From Isoetes taiwanensis (taxonomy: Eukaryota > Streptophyta > Lycopodiopsida > Isoetales > Isoetaceae): a stretch of 64,000 nt of DNA. The translations under genes and the position numbers were made by a program. The stretch is from assembly GCA_021234155.1 (NCBI GenBank), contig JAJEKV010000008.1, positions 16,282,006-16,346,005 of the forward strand, written 5' to 3'. Position 1 is the stretch's first letter. Every line of letters starts with the position of its first letter. The notes under the pieces are model-generated. The model was not told the DNA's origin and made no database searches. It saw only the letters and a program-made list of their open reading frames with translations. This document shows, in pieces, positions 23,254-32,652 of the stretch.

Positions 23254-23595
23254 ATGGCGATGACTACTCACCACCTTTATACATCACATCTAAGTGCATT
23301 GCATCCGGCGGCTGGCAATGCCTTACAGGTTGCACGGGCGGACATTGACTGGCCTGCGGAATACTTCCGGGCACTTCGCCTTTATGCTTCCTTTTCTCCC
23401 TCTATCCGTCGAGTATTCCGTTCCTATAAACTTCTCGACCCAGCTCGTGCTCGTTTTTTGGAGGACGTCATTTTGCTATGGGGTTTTTCATCCTTACGCC
23501 CCATTCAGTTGCGTGAATTTTTTCTCATCATGACGGAGTATCCTCCTCAGTTTCTTCCCACTTATCCGGCGATCTCTTTGGGTTTGCTCGCGTGA
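23254..23595 (+). CDS. Small DIRS-associated ORF, 113 residues
   Basis: The frame from ATG 23254 starts MAMTTHHLYTSHLSALHP and contains DWPAEYFRALRLYASFSP and SYKLLDPARARFLEDVILLW. Composition is that of a real helical protein, unlike the F/L-rich frames around it. The frame is open upstream, but that part looks untranslated. I do not recognise a family; position suggests an extra DIRS protein or the first exon of Gag. About 75 bp after its stop an AATAAAGCATTTGTC segment occurs, which recurs after the Gag stop. Confidence 0.55.
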   Translation: MAMTTHHLYTSHLSALHPAAGNALQVARADIDWPAEYFRALRLYASFSPSIRRVFRSYKLLDPARARFLEDVILLWGFSSLRPIQLREFFLIMTEYPPQFLPTYPAISLGLLA

Positions 23596-24888
23596 TGGTC
23601 TTTGCCTCGGGGCGATGGTTCTGCTCTGTCCTTGGGCATCATCCTGCTGTCGTCCTCCTCTGCTGAATAATATGAAATAAAGCATTTGTCTTTTGCCTCT
23701 TTCATGTTTTTTGGATCCTTAATAAAAATGCGGTTTTATTGTGGTTCCTACGTGTTTTTTCTTTTTCCTTGAGGGGGGTGCCTCTTTATTTGTTGTTGTT
23801 CTCATGTACAAGACAATTAGAGGATTTGTAATATGGTGCTTCATTTGGTTATGAATCTTTTTTCCTATGTTCTTTTTACATTTTTCGTTTGAGTTGCCCA
23901 TGTGGTTTCTTGATATAAAGCACGATCTTATAATTATTTTCCCATGGTGGGTTCGGATTCTTTTCTCCTTTGCAATTGTGTTTTCTATGGGATTTCGATG
24001 CTTCGCTCTATTCTATGGTTGTTGCGTTATTCGGATTACTGTGTTATGTCTTTTTTATGCTTTCTGGATCCTCAATCAGGGGATTCTATTTCTATTTTTC
24101 TCTGCGGGGTTTTCTATTTGGATGTTGCCATTGTTCATATTTTATATACTACCTCATCCTCGTTGTATTTCCTTTTATGATATATATCATGTTTGTGATT
24201 CTTCTACTTATCTCGTTTTGTGCTTTATTGGCATCATCTCATGGGTTACACTTTGTTTTTTTTACGTTTATCCATTTTTGCACATTACCATGGGTACGTT
24301 TTTTCCTCTTATTCCTGTAGTTATTTGTCATTTTCCCTCATTATTCGTTGATCATTTGGGGGCTTGTATGTACGTGAGCTTCCTTTTATTCACTACCGGC
24401 ATTAACTCGGTTGTTTTTCCGCACTGTCCAGCGTTGGATTCCTTTGTTTTTTTTTGGCATATTGATCATTCCCAGGTTGCCGTATTATTTCAGTTACTTG
24501 TTATTCTTCCTTATTATTTATCGTTATTGTTTATTCTTTTTCCGGATCCATGATGAAGGGTTCCTTTTTGGACTTATCACCATCTGGATATTGGCCACGG
24601 GTTCGGAAGGAGTTATAGTCACATTCACGGACTTCAGTCCGTAGCCACATTCACGGACTTCGGTCCGTAATCTGTATTCGCCTAAAACTATCCATGGACA
24701 TAAGTCCGTGATCTGCATTCATATCCTATGTGCATTGTATGCCTTAATGTCGTTTGTTTTTCATCGCCTTGTTGCCGTTCTCGTTGGCATGCCGGGGCGC
24801 CTCCTTAGATTCGTCATCGTGGCGGCGTGCTTTTCTTTTCATTGTTTTTGTTCTCTAATGTCCTTCCTTTTTTCAGGTCATTGAGCTG
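23596..24888 (+). other. T-rich spacer between DIRS ORFs, intron-like
   Basis: About 1.3 kb of strongly T-rich DNA, with a possible polyadenylation signal (GAAATAAAGC, about 23674) at its left and a 3' splice-site-like CTTCCTTTTTTCAG just before the Gag ATG. A 228-codon hydrophobic frame (23867-24553) overlaps other long frames and is probably a composition artefact. It contains the hairpin cluster at 24627-24709. Confidence 0.45.
24627..24709 (+). other. Cluster of three short hairpins, one with a UUCG loop
   Basis: ACGGACTTCAGTCCGT (24627-24642) and ACGGACTTCGGTCCGT (24653-24668) are perfect stems; the second encloses a TTCG tetraloop closed by C-G. GGACATAAGTCC follows at 24696-24707 and is the inverse-complement variant of the same motif. 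The first two share the flank CACATTC or CCACATTC. In RNA these would be very stable; their role is unknown. Confidence 0.75.
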
Positions 24889-25953
24889 ATGCCGTCCATA
24901 GCAGGCGCTTCCGGCTCTTCTCCTTCAGCTTCACTTTCTCCCCCACGGCTCCCTCATGCTGCTGGTGCTCGTCGTCAACGTGAAGCTTCCCTTTCGCTTG
25001 AACCCGACTCCTCGGACCCTGGTTCCCTTTCTTCCCCTGCCTCGCCGGTTTCTGTCTCATCTACTTTCTCTTTTTGGTCCCCCTCAGCCTTTGCTGCTCC
25101 TTTCTCTTCTCTCGCCGGTACCGCTTTTCCTGTTTCTCCCACTCAGATGGCTCCTCTTTTTTCTTCTCTGCCGCAGGCATCTTCTGCCTTGGGGCCGCCC
25201 GTTTCTTCCGCGCCAGTTTCTCCTGAGTTCACCCAGCTACTACATGAGCTTCAACAGCAACGGGCCACACTCCAGGCACTCCAGACATCGATGACCCAGC
25301 AGTTGTCAGTTCAGACCCAACTTGAGCATCTCCAACAGGACATTCGAGAGCGGGCCGCTCGCCCTACTCCTTCTTTTGACCGCGACTTCATGCGGCTTTA
25401 CTACGAGTTTGCGTCTGCTATGGACACTCGATTTCGATGGATTCATGGCCGTCTTGCTATGTTGAGGGTTGCCATTCCGGACGATATGCTGCAGATGGTA
25501 GAAGAAGATAAGCGTTTGGCGGATCAAGAGATGAAATTTGTTCTTATTGCTGATCAACATGGATACGATATCGCTTTGCACTTTAGCGAGTCCCCTAGTT
25601 TGAACTTTTCTTCGGAAGAGTCCAAACGCCTGCATCAGGCTAAGAAATTCGCCCAGGAGAAGTGCCTATCTCATACTCGCCCTTCGCCGTACCCTTCCTC
25701 TGCTTCTTTTTCTCCCTCTGCTTCTTCCCCTGCCAATCCCTCCGCCCTTCGTTGTACTTTTTGTGGTCGTTTTCGCCACACTGCCGACAATTGTTTTCGT
25801 CACCAGTTTATCCATAACGTCGTTCCTCCTTTTTCTTCCCCTTATTTTTCTCAAGCTGTACCTCTCAACCCCACCCCTTTGATGGCCGTTCCTCCGCCAC
25901 CACAACATTCAGCCCTTCCTCCTCCTGTTTTGCCTCGGCCTTGGTCTTCTTGA
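24889..25953 (+). CDS. DIRS Gag protein with CCHC zinc knuckle
   Basis: An intact 354-residue frame. Residues 1-112 are S/P-rich and low complexity. Residues 114-160 form a likely coiled coil (FTQLLHELQQQRATLQAL). A conserved-looking globular part follows (165-260), then an S/P linker, then a CX2CX4HX4C knuckle at C289, C292, H297 and C302. The tail is proline-rich. In retrotransposons such a protein packages the RNA. The ATG lies 12 bp after a 3' splice-site-like CTTTTTTCAG. Being uninterrupted while RT and recombinase are broken, it is the best-preserved ORF in the element. Confidence 0.8.
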   Translation: MPSIAGASGSSPSASLSPPRLPHAAGARRQREASLSLEPDSSDPGSLSSPASPVSVSSTFSFWSPSAFAAPFSSLAGTAFPVSPTQMAPLFSSLPQASSALGPPVSSAPVSPEFTQLLHELQQQRATLQALQTSMTQQLSVQTQLEHLQQDIRERAARPTPSFDRDFMRLYYEFASAMDTRFRWIHGRLAMLRVAIPDDMLQMVEEDKRLADQEMKFVLIADQHGYDIALHFSESPSLNFSSEESKRLHQAKKFAQEKCLSHTRPSPYPSSASFSPSASSPANPSALRCTFCGRFRHTADNCFRHQFIHNVVPPFSSPYFSQAVPLNPTPLMAVPPPPQHSALPPPVLPRPWSS

Positions 25954-26036
25954 GCCGTTTTAGTTGTTCTGCACTATGTATTATATTTACTTTTGATCAT
26001 TAATAAAGCATTTTGTTTTCTAACGAGTCTTTTTTT

Positions 26037-27960
26037 GCAGATTGCCAACTTTTTACCTCTGCTTTACCCCACCTTCCCTTTGATCCGGTGGCTCTTGATT
26101 CCTACTATGTGACCTTGCCTGTGCGTGGGCGTCTCTTTGCAGCTTTACCTTTTTGGCACTCTATTTCTGCTCACCCTCTTGTATTGTCCTGGATCCGGTA
26201 TGGTTATGCTCTTCCTTGGGCCCAGGGACCCCCATCTCAACCATATTTTCGCCCGAACCTTTCCTCTCTGTCCTCCCATATTCCTTTTGCCCCTTCTGCC
26301 ATTCAAGATCTTTTGCGTTCTGGTGCTGTTATGCAAGTCCCATCTTGTCCCTTTTTCTGCTCACCCCTGGGCGTTGTACCCAAGGGCGACCATAAGTTCC
26401 GCTTGATTCTCGACTTGCGCTATCTTAACTCCTTTTTATCTGTTCCTTCTTTTCGTTACGAGTCGCTTTCTGATGCTTTGGCTGTCCTTCAACCCTAGGA
26501 TTTTCTTTTTACCTTGGATCTGAAATCCGGTTACCACCATGTTCCCATCTGGCCTCCTCATCACACCTTTTTGGGTTTTCAGTTTGACTCCCACTTTTTT
26601 GTCTTCACTATGCTTCCTTTTGGGCTGGCCTCTGCTCCCTTTGTCTTTACCAAATTGATGCGTCCTTTAGTCCGCCATTGGCGAGCGGCCGGTATTCGTT
26701 GCACCCCTTATATAGATGATTTCCTTTTTAATACTCAGCAGAATCCTAGTTCTCTTCAACATCGCATCATTTCTGATTTGCAATCTGCTGGTTTTCTCAT
26801 TGCTTGGCCTAAGTGTCGTCTGCGTTTGTCACATCGTGCTATTTTCCTCGGTTTTCTCCTTGATGCTTCTGCCATGGTTATTTGCCTATCTTCCAAGAAA
26901 TTGGCCAAGTTTTTTCACCTCTCCTCTTTGCTTATTTCCTCTTCTCATCGTACCTCACGTCACCTCGCCAAATTCTTGGGCTTTCTCCAGTCCCTTCGCA
27001 TTGTTTTCGGCTCCCTTATCTCCGCTTTAACCTTTTTTTTTTCTTATCGCCTTATTCAACCTTGGTACTGGGATGCTCCTATTTCTTTATCTTCTTTAGC
27101 CCGCATGGAAATTGTTTTATGGGAATCTATCGCCTCGTCTTTGAGTTTTCGCCCTATTTCCCCATCCCGTCGTCCTACGCGTCCTTGGTTTTGATGCGGT
27201 TCATTTTGGTTTGGGGGCTCTTGCTCGAGGCGAGAACCGCGTAGATTTTGTTGGCCTTTTTTCGAGTCGGAACTGTCTCATTCTTCCACTTGGCGCGAAC
27301 TCTTTGCTTTCTATCAAGTTTTGCGCTCCGCCTTGCCTTCTCTCCATGCTCGCCTGGTCACTGTCCGGAGAGATAATTTGAACATTGCCACCATTCTCCA
27401 AAAAGGGGGTTCTTCTTCGCCCGATATTCATTTTCTCACCTTAGAGATCTTCCTAATTTGTTTTCACTTTTCTATCTCTTTGGAGTCGGTGTGGATTCCG
27501 CGTTCCCAAAACGAGTGGGCCGATTACCTTTCTCGCCTTCCTCAATCTGCTGAGTTTGCCCTTGCCCCGTGGTGTTTTCACTATATTGATTCTTTGTGGG
27601 GCCCGCATCATGTTGATCGTTTTTCCTCTCCCCTTAATCACAAGCTCCCCGTTTATAATACTCGGTTCCCATATCCGCACCGCATTCCGCCTGATGCTTT
27701 TACGTATGATTGATGCCTCTTTAACAATTTTTGTTTTCCCCAGCCCTCTTTAGTTCCCCGCGTTTTACACCATGCGGCTGCGTGTCATGCTCGTATCACA
27801 CTGGTGGTTCTTCATTGGCCTTCCGCACCGTGGTGGCCCTTACTCTGGACTGGATCGACGTGGGCGCCTTTTATTAAAGAATTTCTGTTTTTTGATGCAT
27901 TTTCATTGGCTTTATTGCCCCATACATCGGCAACCTTTGCAGGATGTCGGCGTCATGTAG
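26037..27960 (+). pseudogene. DIRS reverse transcriptase, RNase H and adjoining domain
   Basis: The coding frame is readable from the 3' splice-site-like CTTTTTTTGCAG at 26040 and has no ATG near its start. It shows FCSPLGVVPKG..FRLILDLRYLN, one TAG at 26496-26498, then FTLDLKSGYHHVPI, LPFGLASAPFVFTKL and the catalytic YIDD (26709-26720). A frameshift near 27190 leads to FDAVHFGLGALA (RNase H) and another near 27285 to STWRELFAFYQVL and VWIPRSQNEWADYLSRLP, the end of a DIRS/gypsy-type RNase H. The next part (WGPHHVDRFSSPLNHKLP and, in another frame, LVVLHWPSAPWWPLL) matches the segment usually found between RNase H and recombinase in DIRS elements. Three or more lesions inactivate it. Confidence 0.85.
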
Positions 27961-28022
27961 TTCTTTATGTTTTTTGTTGTCAATTCGAATAAAGTTAACA
28001 TGGTTTTTTATGTTGTTGTGGC

Positions 28023-28960
28023 AGCTACCTCTCGCTTGCTCACCCCCCAGGAGGTTCCCTTATTCCTTTCGACTTTGCCTTTAGTTTTTTCCTCCCGCGC
28101 CCCATCTACTCTCACGGCTTACATCGCTATGTTCCGCCGCTTTGTTGTTTGGTGCCGTCTACATCTTTGTCCCATATCTCCCGGCTTCCCCTTTTGTTGT
28201 TGCGGCCTTTTAGCCTCCATTCATCATCCTCGGATGTCACCCTCCTCCATTTCTTGATTTTCGGAGCCCATATCCTTTTTTATCAAATTTTCAACCTTCC
28301 CTCTCAGCCATTTTACCTTTACCTTCTTTGGCTCGTCCAGTCTACCTCCTTCGGGCTCGCCCCTCGTACCTTTCTTCCTCTCACTTGCCTCAGCATGTTG
28401 GCTCAATTGTTCTCCACTTCATGCATCCACGGCTTCTTTTCCCTCTACGGCGCGCTATTTTTCGTAGTACTTTCCTTTTGCCGCTTTTTTGCATCTCGAG
28501 AGGCCCTTGCCCTCAATTGGCGTGATCTTTTCTTTTTCCTTGTCGCATGTTGATGTTCTTATCCGCCACTCAAAGCGACCAACTTGCGATCATCTGATTT
28601 CTTTGGCTAAACGCTTGCCGTTCGCATGCCACTGTCACTATCCTTGGGCCTAATTTCACGGTTCTTATCATCTCCTCGATCCTCGTCCGTGGCCCGTCTT
28701 TTTCGCTCCCTCTCCCTCCTCTGTGTCCTTTATCCTATCCGACTGCCCAGGGTGGTGGCGGGAATGGCTTCTTGCTATCGGCTTAAATCCATCCCAATAT
28801 GGTACTCATTACGCTTTCGTCGCTGGCGGAGCCTCGGTATTTCTGCCGCTCGGGGGTTCCACATGATGCGCTTGGCCTCACGTCGATGGGCTCCTCTTCT
28901 TCTCACTCCGCTATATGTGCCGTGGACCCAACTCAACACCTGGAGGTACTGGGCTCATTG
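28023..28960 (+). pseudogene. DIRS tyrosine recombinase
   Basis: Reading begins after a TTGTTGTGGCAG acceptor-like site. The amino-terminal core-binding part is APSTLTAYIAMFRRFVVWC. After frame changes the catalytic part shows REALALNWRDL, matching the R-x-x-E-L-x-x-L-x-W region around the first catalytic Arg. Later YGTHYAFVAGGAS corresponds to the H-x-x-R box, with the Arg apparently replaced (HYAFVAGG for HSFRRGG). A stop at 28256 and frameshifts near 28180 and 28550 break the gene. In DIRS elements this enzyme integrates a circular intermediate without target duplication, in agreement with the absence of a TSD here. Confidence 0.75.
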
Positions 28961-29546
28961 AATAATTTAAGGGCTAAACTTAGCTATTTGGCAATTTTTT
29001 AGCACATTTTCAAAAAAGATTGGCTAAAGTAAATGGAAAAAATTGGGAAAAAATTTATAATTTTAGCTTAACTTTTTTCGGGACTGCGCCAACCCTGGAG
29101 CTCTTTAGCCAAACGCTAGAAAGTAAGAGAGTGAAATTTTGTATTGTTTAACTAAACCATAGAAACTTTTGGAATGAATTTAGGGCTAGTTTAGCTAACA
29201 TCATTCTAGTTTATATGAAATATACGATTAGTAGTTTAGTTTCTAGCATTATGAATTAATTTGAGTACTAGACTTTGCTAATTAGCATTGTTTTAGAATG
29301 TTTTCACAAAGAAAATGACTAAAATAAGTGGAATATATTGAAAAAAAAGTATAGTAATTTGGCTTCATATTTTCTGTTGGCCACTTGAAGGTATGAGAGG
29401 AAAAATGTGTACAGTTTAGCTAAACCACAGAAAGTTTTGGGATTAATATCGAGCAAGTTTAGCTAAAGTCATTCTGGCTAATAAGAAATATGCGATTAGT
29501 AATTTATTCCCTGACTGGGCTTATAGTTGAGGAAGTCCTTTGGTAG
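28961..29546 (+). repeat. DIRS 3' region with an internal duplication of about 270-300 bp
   Basis: Two diverged copies lie end to end: GGCTAAAGTAAATGGAAAA (about 29021) pairs with GACTAAAATAAGTGGAATA (about 29318), and AACTAAACCATAGAAAC (about 29150) with AGCTAAACCACAGAAAG (about 29418). Both end near ATATRCGATTAGTARTTTA. No coding potential. Confidence 0.65.
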
Positions 29547-29586
29547 TCGGCCGGTTTTGTGTCTCTCGCGAGTCCTTTCCCAGAAT
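29547..29586 (+). repeat. DIRS right terminal sequence, first copy (B1)
   Basis: A 40-bp sequence, TCGGCCGG...TCTCTCGCGAGTCC...CCCAGAAT, identical by eye to 30489-30528. Its last 11-15 bases are the inverse complement of the left ends at 18387 and 29614. Confidence 0.85.
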
Positions 29587-29613
29587 CCCATCGATCCGAG
29601 CCATCGGATCGCC
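29587..29613. other. 27-bp junction with an 8-bp palindrome between DIRS ends
   Basis: The spacer between B1 and A2 contains CGATCCGA-GCCA-TCGGATCG, a perfect 8-bp inverted repeat, flanked outward by CCCAGAAT and ATTCTGGG. The whole is a nested palindrome centred near 29600. It could be a circle-junction-like internal complementary region or the seam between two elements. Confidence 0.6.
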
Positions 29614-30528
29614 ATTCTGGGAAGGGACGAGCGCCTATATTAGGCCACTTCCGTTTTCGGCCTGGTTATTGGCGTCTTCTCACAGCAGCTCTTCTTCTCT
29701 CTCGTGCCTTCCCTCCCTTCCCGCCCTGCTGCGTGGGCGCATGAGTCTTTTTCATTTGTATTTTTTTGTTCATGCACTCTTTGTTGTTCTCCACCTGTGG
29801 GGGTGGCTATTCTCATGTTTCTGTTTCCTCGGCATCCTGCTGCGTTATTCTCCACTTGCGGGTGATGCTGTTTATTTCCACCTCGAGGGTGATGCATATT
29901 TTTACATAATGGTTTTCCACCCGCTGGGTGATGCTTTTTCCACCCTATGGGTGATGCTATCTTTTTCTGTTATGTTCTTTTTTCACCTATTTTCATTCCT
30001 CATATCTTCGGACCTTCTTCGTGCAGCTTGTTTTTCATGGCTATGCCTATTTGTTTTCTCTAACCATTTATGGGTGTTTTTTGGGGAGTTTTTTGGTATT
30101 GCTTGCAGGATTCCACCGTCTTCCGCCGTCTGCTGGGGTTCTGCTGTATTTCTGTTCGCCATCACCCATCTCCTTCGGTTCTCCATGGATACATTCGGGG
30201 GTTTTTCGTCATTTCTGGGGGTCGTGCTCTATTTTTGCATTCGCTCTCGATCCGTTCTCCGGGCAACACATTCAAGGTTGTTGGCGACCATTTCTCATTA
30301 GGGTTTTCCTCGAAAACCCGAAAGGGCGGGGGTTTATCCCGATGAGAAGTTGTCGCCATTACCCTTCTATATTGCCTCGGCACATTTCTTTTTATGGGGT
30401 AGTCCGATATTGTTCCTATGGTCGGCTACCCCTCTCTATTCTTCCAAACATTGTATACTGCTGCTGTGATGAATGACAAGCCTATCTATCGGCCGGTTTT
30501 GTGTCTCTCGCGAGTCCTTTCCCAGAAT
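29614..30528 (+). mobile_element. 0.9-kb DIRS-type unit without genes (A2...B2)
   Basis: It starts with the DIRS left sequence (about 100 bp) and ends with the 40-bp right sequence at 30489-30528, with inverted termini ATTCTGGGAAG/CTTTCCCAGAAT. Inside are five dispersed TTCCACC(T)...GGGTGATGCT repeats between about 29797 and 29960 and unremarkable sequence, no RT. It is a non-autonomous derivative or the right arm of a split-repeat element. Confidence 0.6.
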
Positions 30529-30776
30529 GAGCAACACATGCCATCATTGTGGGGCCAGTGACAAGGAAGGATGGCCTTGATACATTTTATTGCAATGTTC
30601 CTTTAAATGGAGCGATGGTATTGGCATTATGGTAGGGCAAAGTACCATTCACATCTTAGCACTCCATTTCGTCTAAGGCAGGATTAAATCTACGAAAATC
30701 TTTCAACTTACAAACTCTCATCTACCCATTTCATGTCCATGAATAATGCCCGGCATCGCCGGGCACATGTTTCTAG
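30529..30776 (+). mobile_element. 3' end of a Helitron (family H2), left part cut off by the DIRS unit
   Basis: The stem-loop GCCCGGCATCGCCGGGC (30748-30764) is followed 12 bp later by CTAG (30773-30776) and then T, the signature of a Helitron 3' terminus. The 220 bp before it match 34515-34740 inverted and 47815-48010 direct. The paralogous copy reads continuously across the point where the DIRS end joins (GGGGGCAAT then GAGCAACAC), so the DIRS unit interrupted this copy. Confidence 0.75.
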
Positions 30777-30945
30777 TGTTAATACTACAATGCCAGGAAT
30801 ATTTTGTTACCCACATACTGTAATGACAAAGGACTTGGCTAATATTGATATTGATCCACAACATAACACGGTCATCCCACACCAATTCCTATATAAAACA
30901 ATGCTAGGAATATTCTATTCATCGATGGCTCGCAGGTAAGGTAAT
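30777..30945 (+). repeat. Promoter-like repeat P, copy 1 (partial)
   Basis: Begins TGTTAATACTACAATGCC right after the Helitron CTAG and includes ACACGGTCATCCCACACC, CCTATATAAAACAATG and ATGGCTCGCAGGTAAGGTAA. The same sequence appears inverted at 34320-34485 and 36430-36590 and direct at 41500-41660. Confidence 0.75.
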
Positions 30946-30949
30946 AAGT

Positions 30950-32345
30950 TGAAGAATAGGTTGAGCTTCTTCAATAAGTTGAAGAATATGACAGGGGTCA
31001 TTATAGCCAAAGGGGTACAAAGATGGTGTGCATCCGGGGAATTCACAAGCCAGAACGCACATGGGAAAAGCGTAGTAGGCTATGTGATAATAAATGACCA
31101 AGCAATGACAAGCATCTTAAGCTTCGTGTTACTGGAATGGCCGACTGGGAAGAGAGAGAGCCACAGACCAATTCAGTTAACGCTCAAACAGAGTGAACAA
31201 GAACAGGCAGATCCGATACATAAGCAAAATAACGCGGAAGCGAAAGTGAAAATACAATTCCAGAATAGACATGCAAATACCTTCACAAGAAATGTTAGAT
31301 CAGAAATGGGAAATTGGACATGGGAAGAACATGGGGCAGATGAGAATGAGAACGCACTTAATGACATAATGGTGAAGGTGGCAAGAGATATCTTTAGAAA
31401 ACGTAAGAGGCCCAGGAAGAACAATGCTTTCAGGGCCTCGGTATGGTATGATGAGGAATGTAGGGAACAGAAAAGAAGAGTCAGAGAGTACAGGGGTACG
31501 AAAACGTATCAAACAGAAAGGGCAGCATACCTAACGATGTTGAAATCAAAACGAAATAAGAACCTAATACAACACCAATGGGGGTTCGCCAAAATGTTAA
31601 AAAGGCAACCCAGGAAATTCTGGAAAGGGATTAAAGTAAAGGGGGGAGGGAACAGAGAGCCAGGGAATGCGCCACACAAGATCGTAGGAGCCGACTGGGA
31701 GAAGTACCTTGAGAAATTATATAAGACAGGGGCATCAACAATGCCAATACCCGCCATACATGAGATAGACAAACCGTGTTTTAGCCTCCAAGAAGTAATG
31801 GTCGCACTCCATAAGATGGCCAATAACAAAGCACCAGACCTTTACAGTTTGACTGTAGAGCTACTGAAGTGTGTGGATACAGTAATTGGGAAACATATCA
31901 CCAACATCTTCAATGGCATAGTACACACACGGCTCCAAGATAGATAGGCATACAACAGGATAATACCCCTGCACAAAGGGGGGAGCAGGGAAGAGCCGAG
32001 AAACTATAGGACGATAATGGTGAGCTAGAAAGTGATATGCTATTTTGTGGACTTTAGAAAGGCATTTGACACTGTCCCAAGGGAAAAGTTGTTACAGAGA
32101 CTAATAGATATGCGGGCCCCAGAAGGCATGGTAGGATCAATCGCACGCTTATACCAGAGTGTATGCAAAAATGGAACAAGAAGGGCAGACGATAGATTGT
32201 GACACATGAGTTAAACAAGGGTGCCCTCTGTCCCCTACATTATTCGGTATATACATAGATGCGTTACAGGGTTTCATCAGGGAACAACAAGGAGACGGAC
32301 ACCCCCACACTGGGGGATACCAAGGTACCTATTATGTTATATGCT
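30950..32345 (+). pseudogene. Non-L1 LINE fragment: endonuclease end and reverse transcriptase
   Basis: The frame 30949-31947 starts with HGKSVVGYVII and ESHRPIQLTL, the end of an AP-type endonuclease (compare SDHRPI), then a basic linker and the start of the RT (LHKMANNKAPDLYSLTVELLK). After the stop at 31947 the sequence still reads IIPLHKGG..PRNYRTIMV, VDFRKAFDTVPREKLL and VKQGCPLSPTLFGIYIDAL in shifted frames. It stops before the ADD box, at the switch to repeat P near 32345-32400. It differs from the L1-type elements in this window (no zf-RVT, different A-box). Same family as, or close to, the fragment at 37460-38870. Confidence 0.75.
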
Positions 32346-32402
32346 GCTGCAGCTTTACAGATATGAAGCTTTACACTTTTCTTGTCCTTTTCATCATTAT
32401 TG

Positions 32403-32500
32403 AGGACTTTTGTGTTTTTTTTTTCAACGTTACCTTACCTGTGAGTCATTGATGAACAGAATATTTCTGGCATCCAGAATTTGCTGACATGGCATCCAAC
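32403..32500 (-). repeat. Promoter-like repeat P, partial inverted copy
   Basis: CAACGTTACCTTACCTGTGAGTC followed by ATTGATGAACAGAATATTTCTGGC is the inverse complement of 51220-51255 and of the corresponding segments of other P copies. Confidence 0.6.
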
Positions 32501-32537
32501 TGACTGCCGAAATGTGGCCCTCTTTAACTTTATATAA

Positions 32538-32652
32538 GGTAAAGGCTGTTGAGGCCAGTTTTATGGCGGAAAAGGCCTGGCGGCGGCGAGGCGATCTGGC
32601 GAGCCGCCGCCAGGCCTTTTCTGCCAGAAAAATGGCCTCAACGGCCTTTACC
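32538..32652. repeat. GC-rich foldback element Q, copy 1
   Basis: Two 50-bp arms (32538-32587 and 32603-32652) are inverse complements at 46 of 50 positions and enclose a 15-bp loop. Arms run GGTAAAGGC...AAAAGGCCTGGCGGCGGC. Flank TGTGGCCCTCTTTAACTTTA occurs at the third copy as well. The transcript would form one long hairpin. A foldback/MITE-like element or hairpin small-RNA precursor; no coding potential. Confidence 0.8.

Larger units (their letters stand above)
18387..30528 (+). mobile_element. DIRS-like (tyrosine-recombinase) retrotransposon with a nested gypsy remnant
   Basis: The left end begins ATTCTGGGAAGGGATGAGCGCC (18387). The same roughly 100-bp start recurs at 29614, and a 40-bp end sequence ending CCTTTCCCAGAAT occurs at both 29547-29586 and 30489-30528. 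ATTCTGGGAAG at the starts is the inverse complement of the ends, giving terminal inverted repeats. Between them lie Gag, RT/RNase H, a further conserved domain and a tyrosine recombinase in the order known for DIRS elements. There is no integrase or LTR. Either an 11.2-kb element (18387-29586) is followed by a 0.9-kb non-autonomous one, or the whole is one element with split direct repeats (A1...B1 A2 B2, as in PAT/Ngaro). A gypsy remnant (20458-22504) interrupts it. Confidence 0.75.

Noticed and set aside
23867-24553. 228-codon hydrophobic ORF that looks like a multi-span membrane protein
   Set aside because: Region is T-rich and two other long frames (23944-24180, 23970-24320) overlap it with the same F/L/I/Y bias; bounded by intron-like signals inside the DIRS element.
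29587-29613. Target-site duplication for the DIRS unit
   Set aside because: Left and right flanks do not match, and tyrosine-recombinase elements do not make such duplications.
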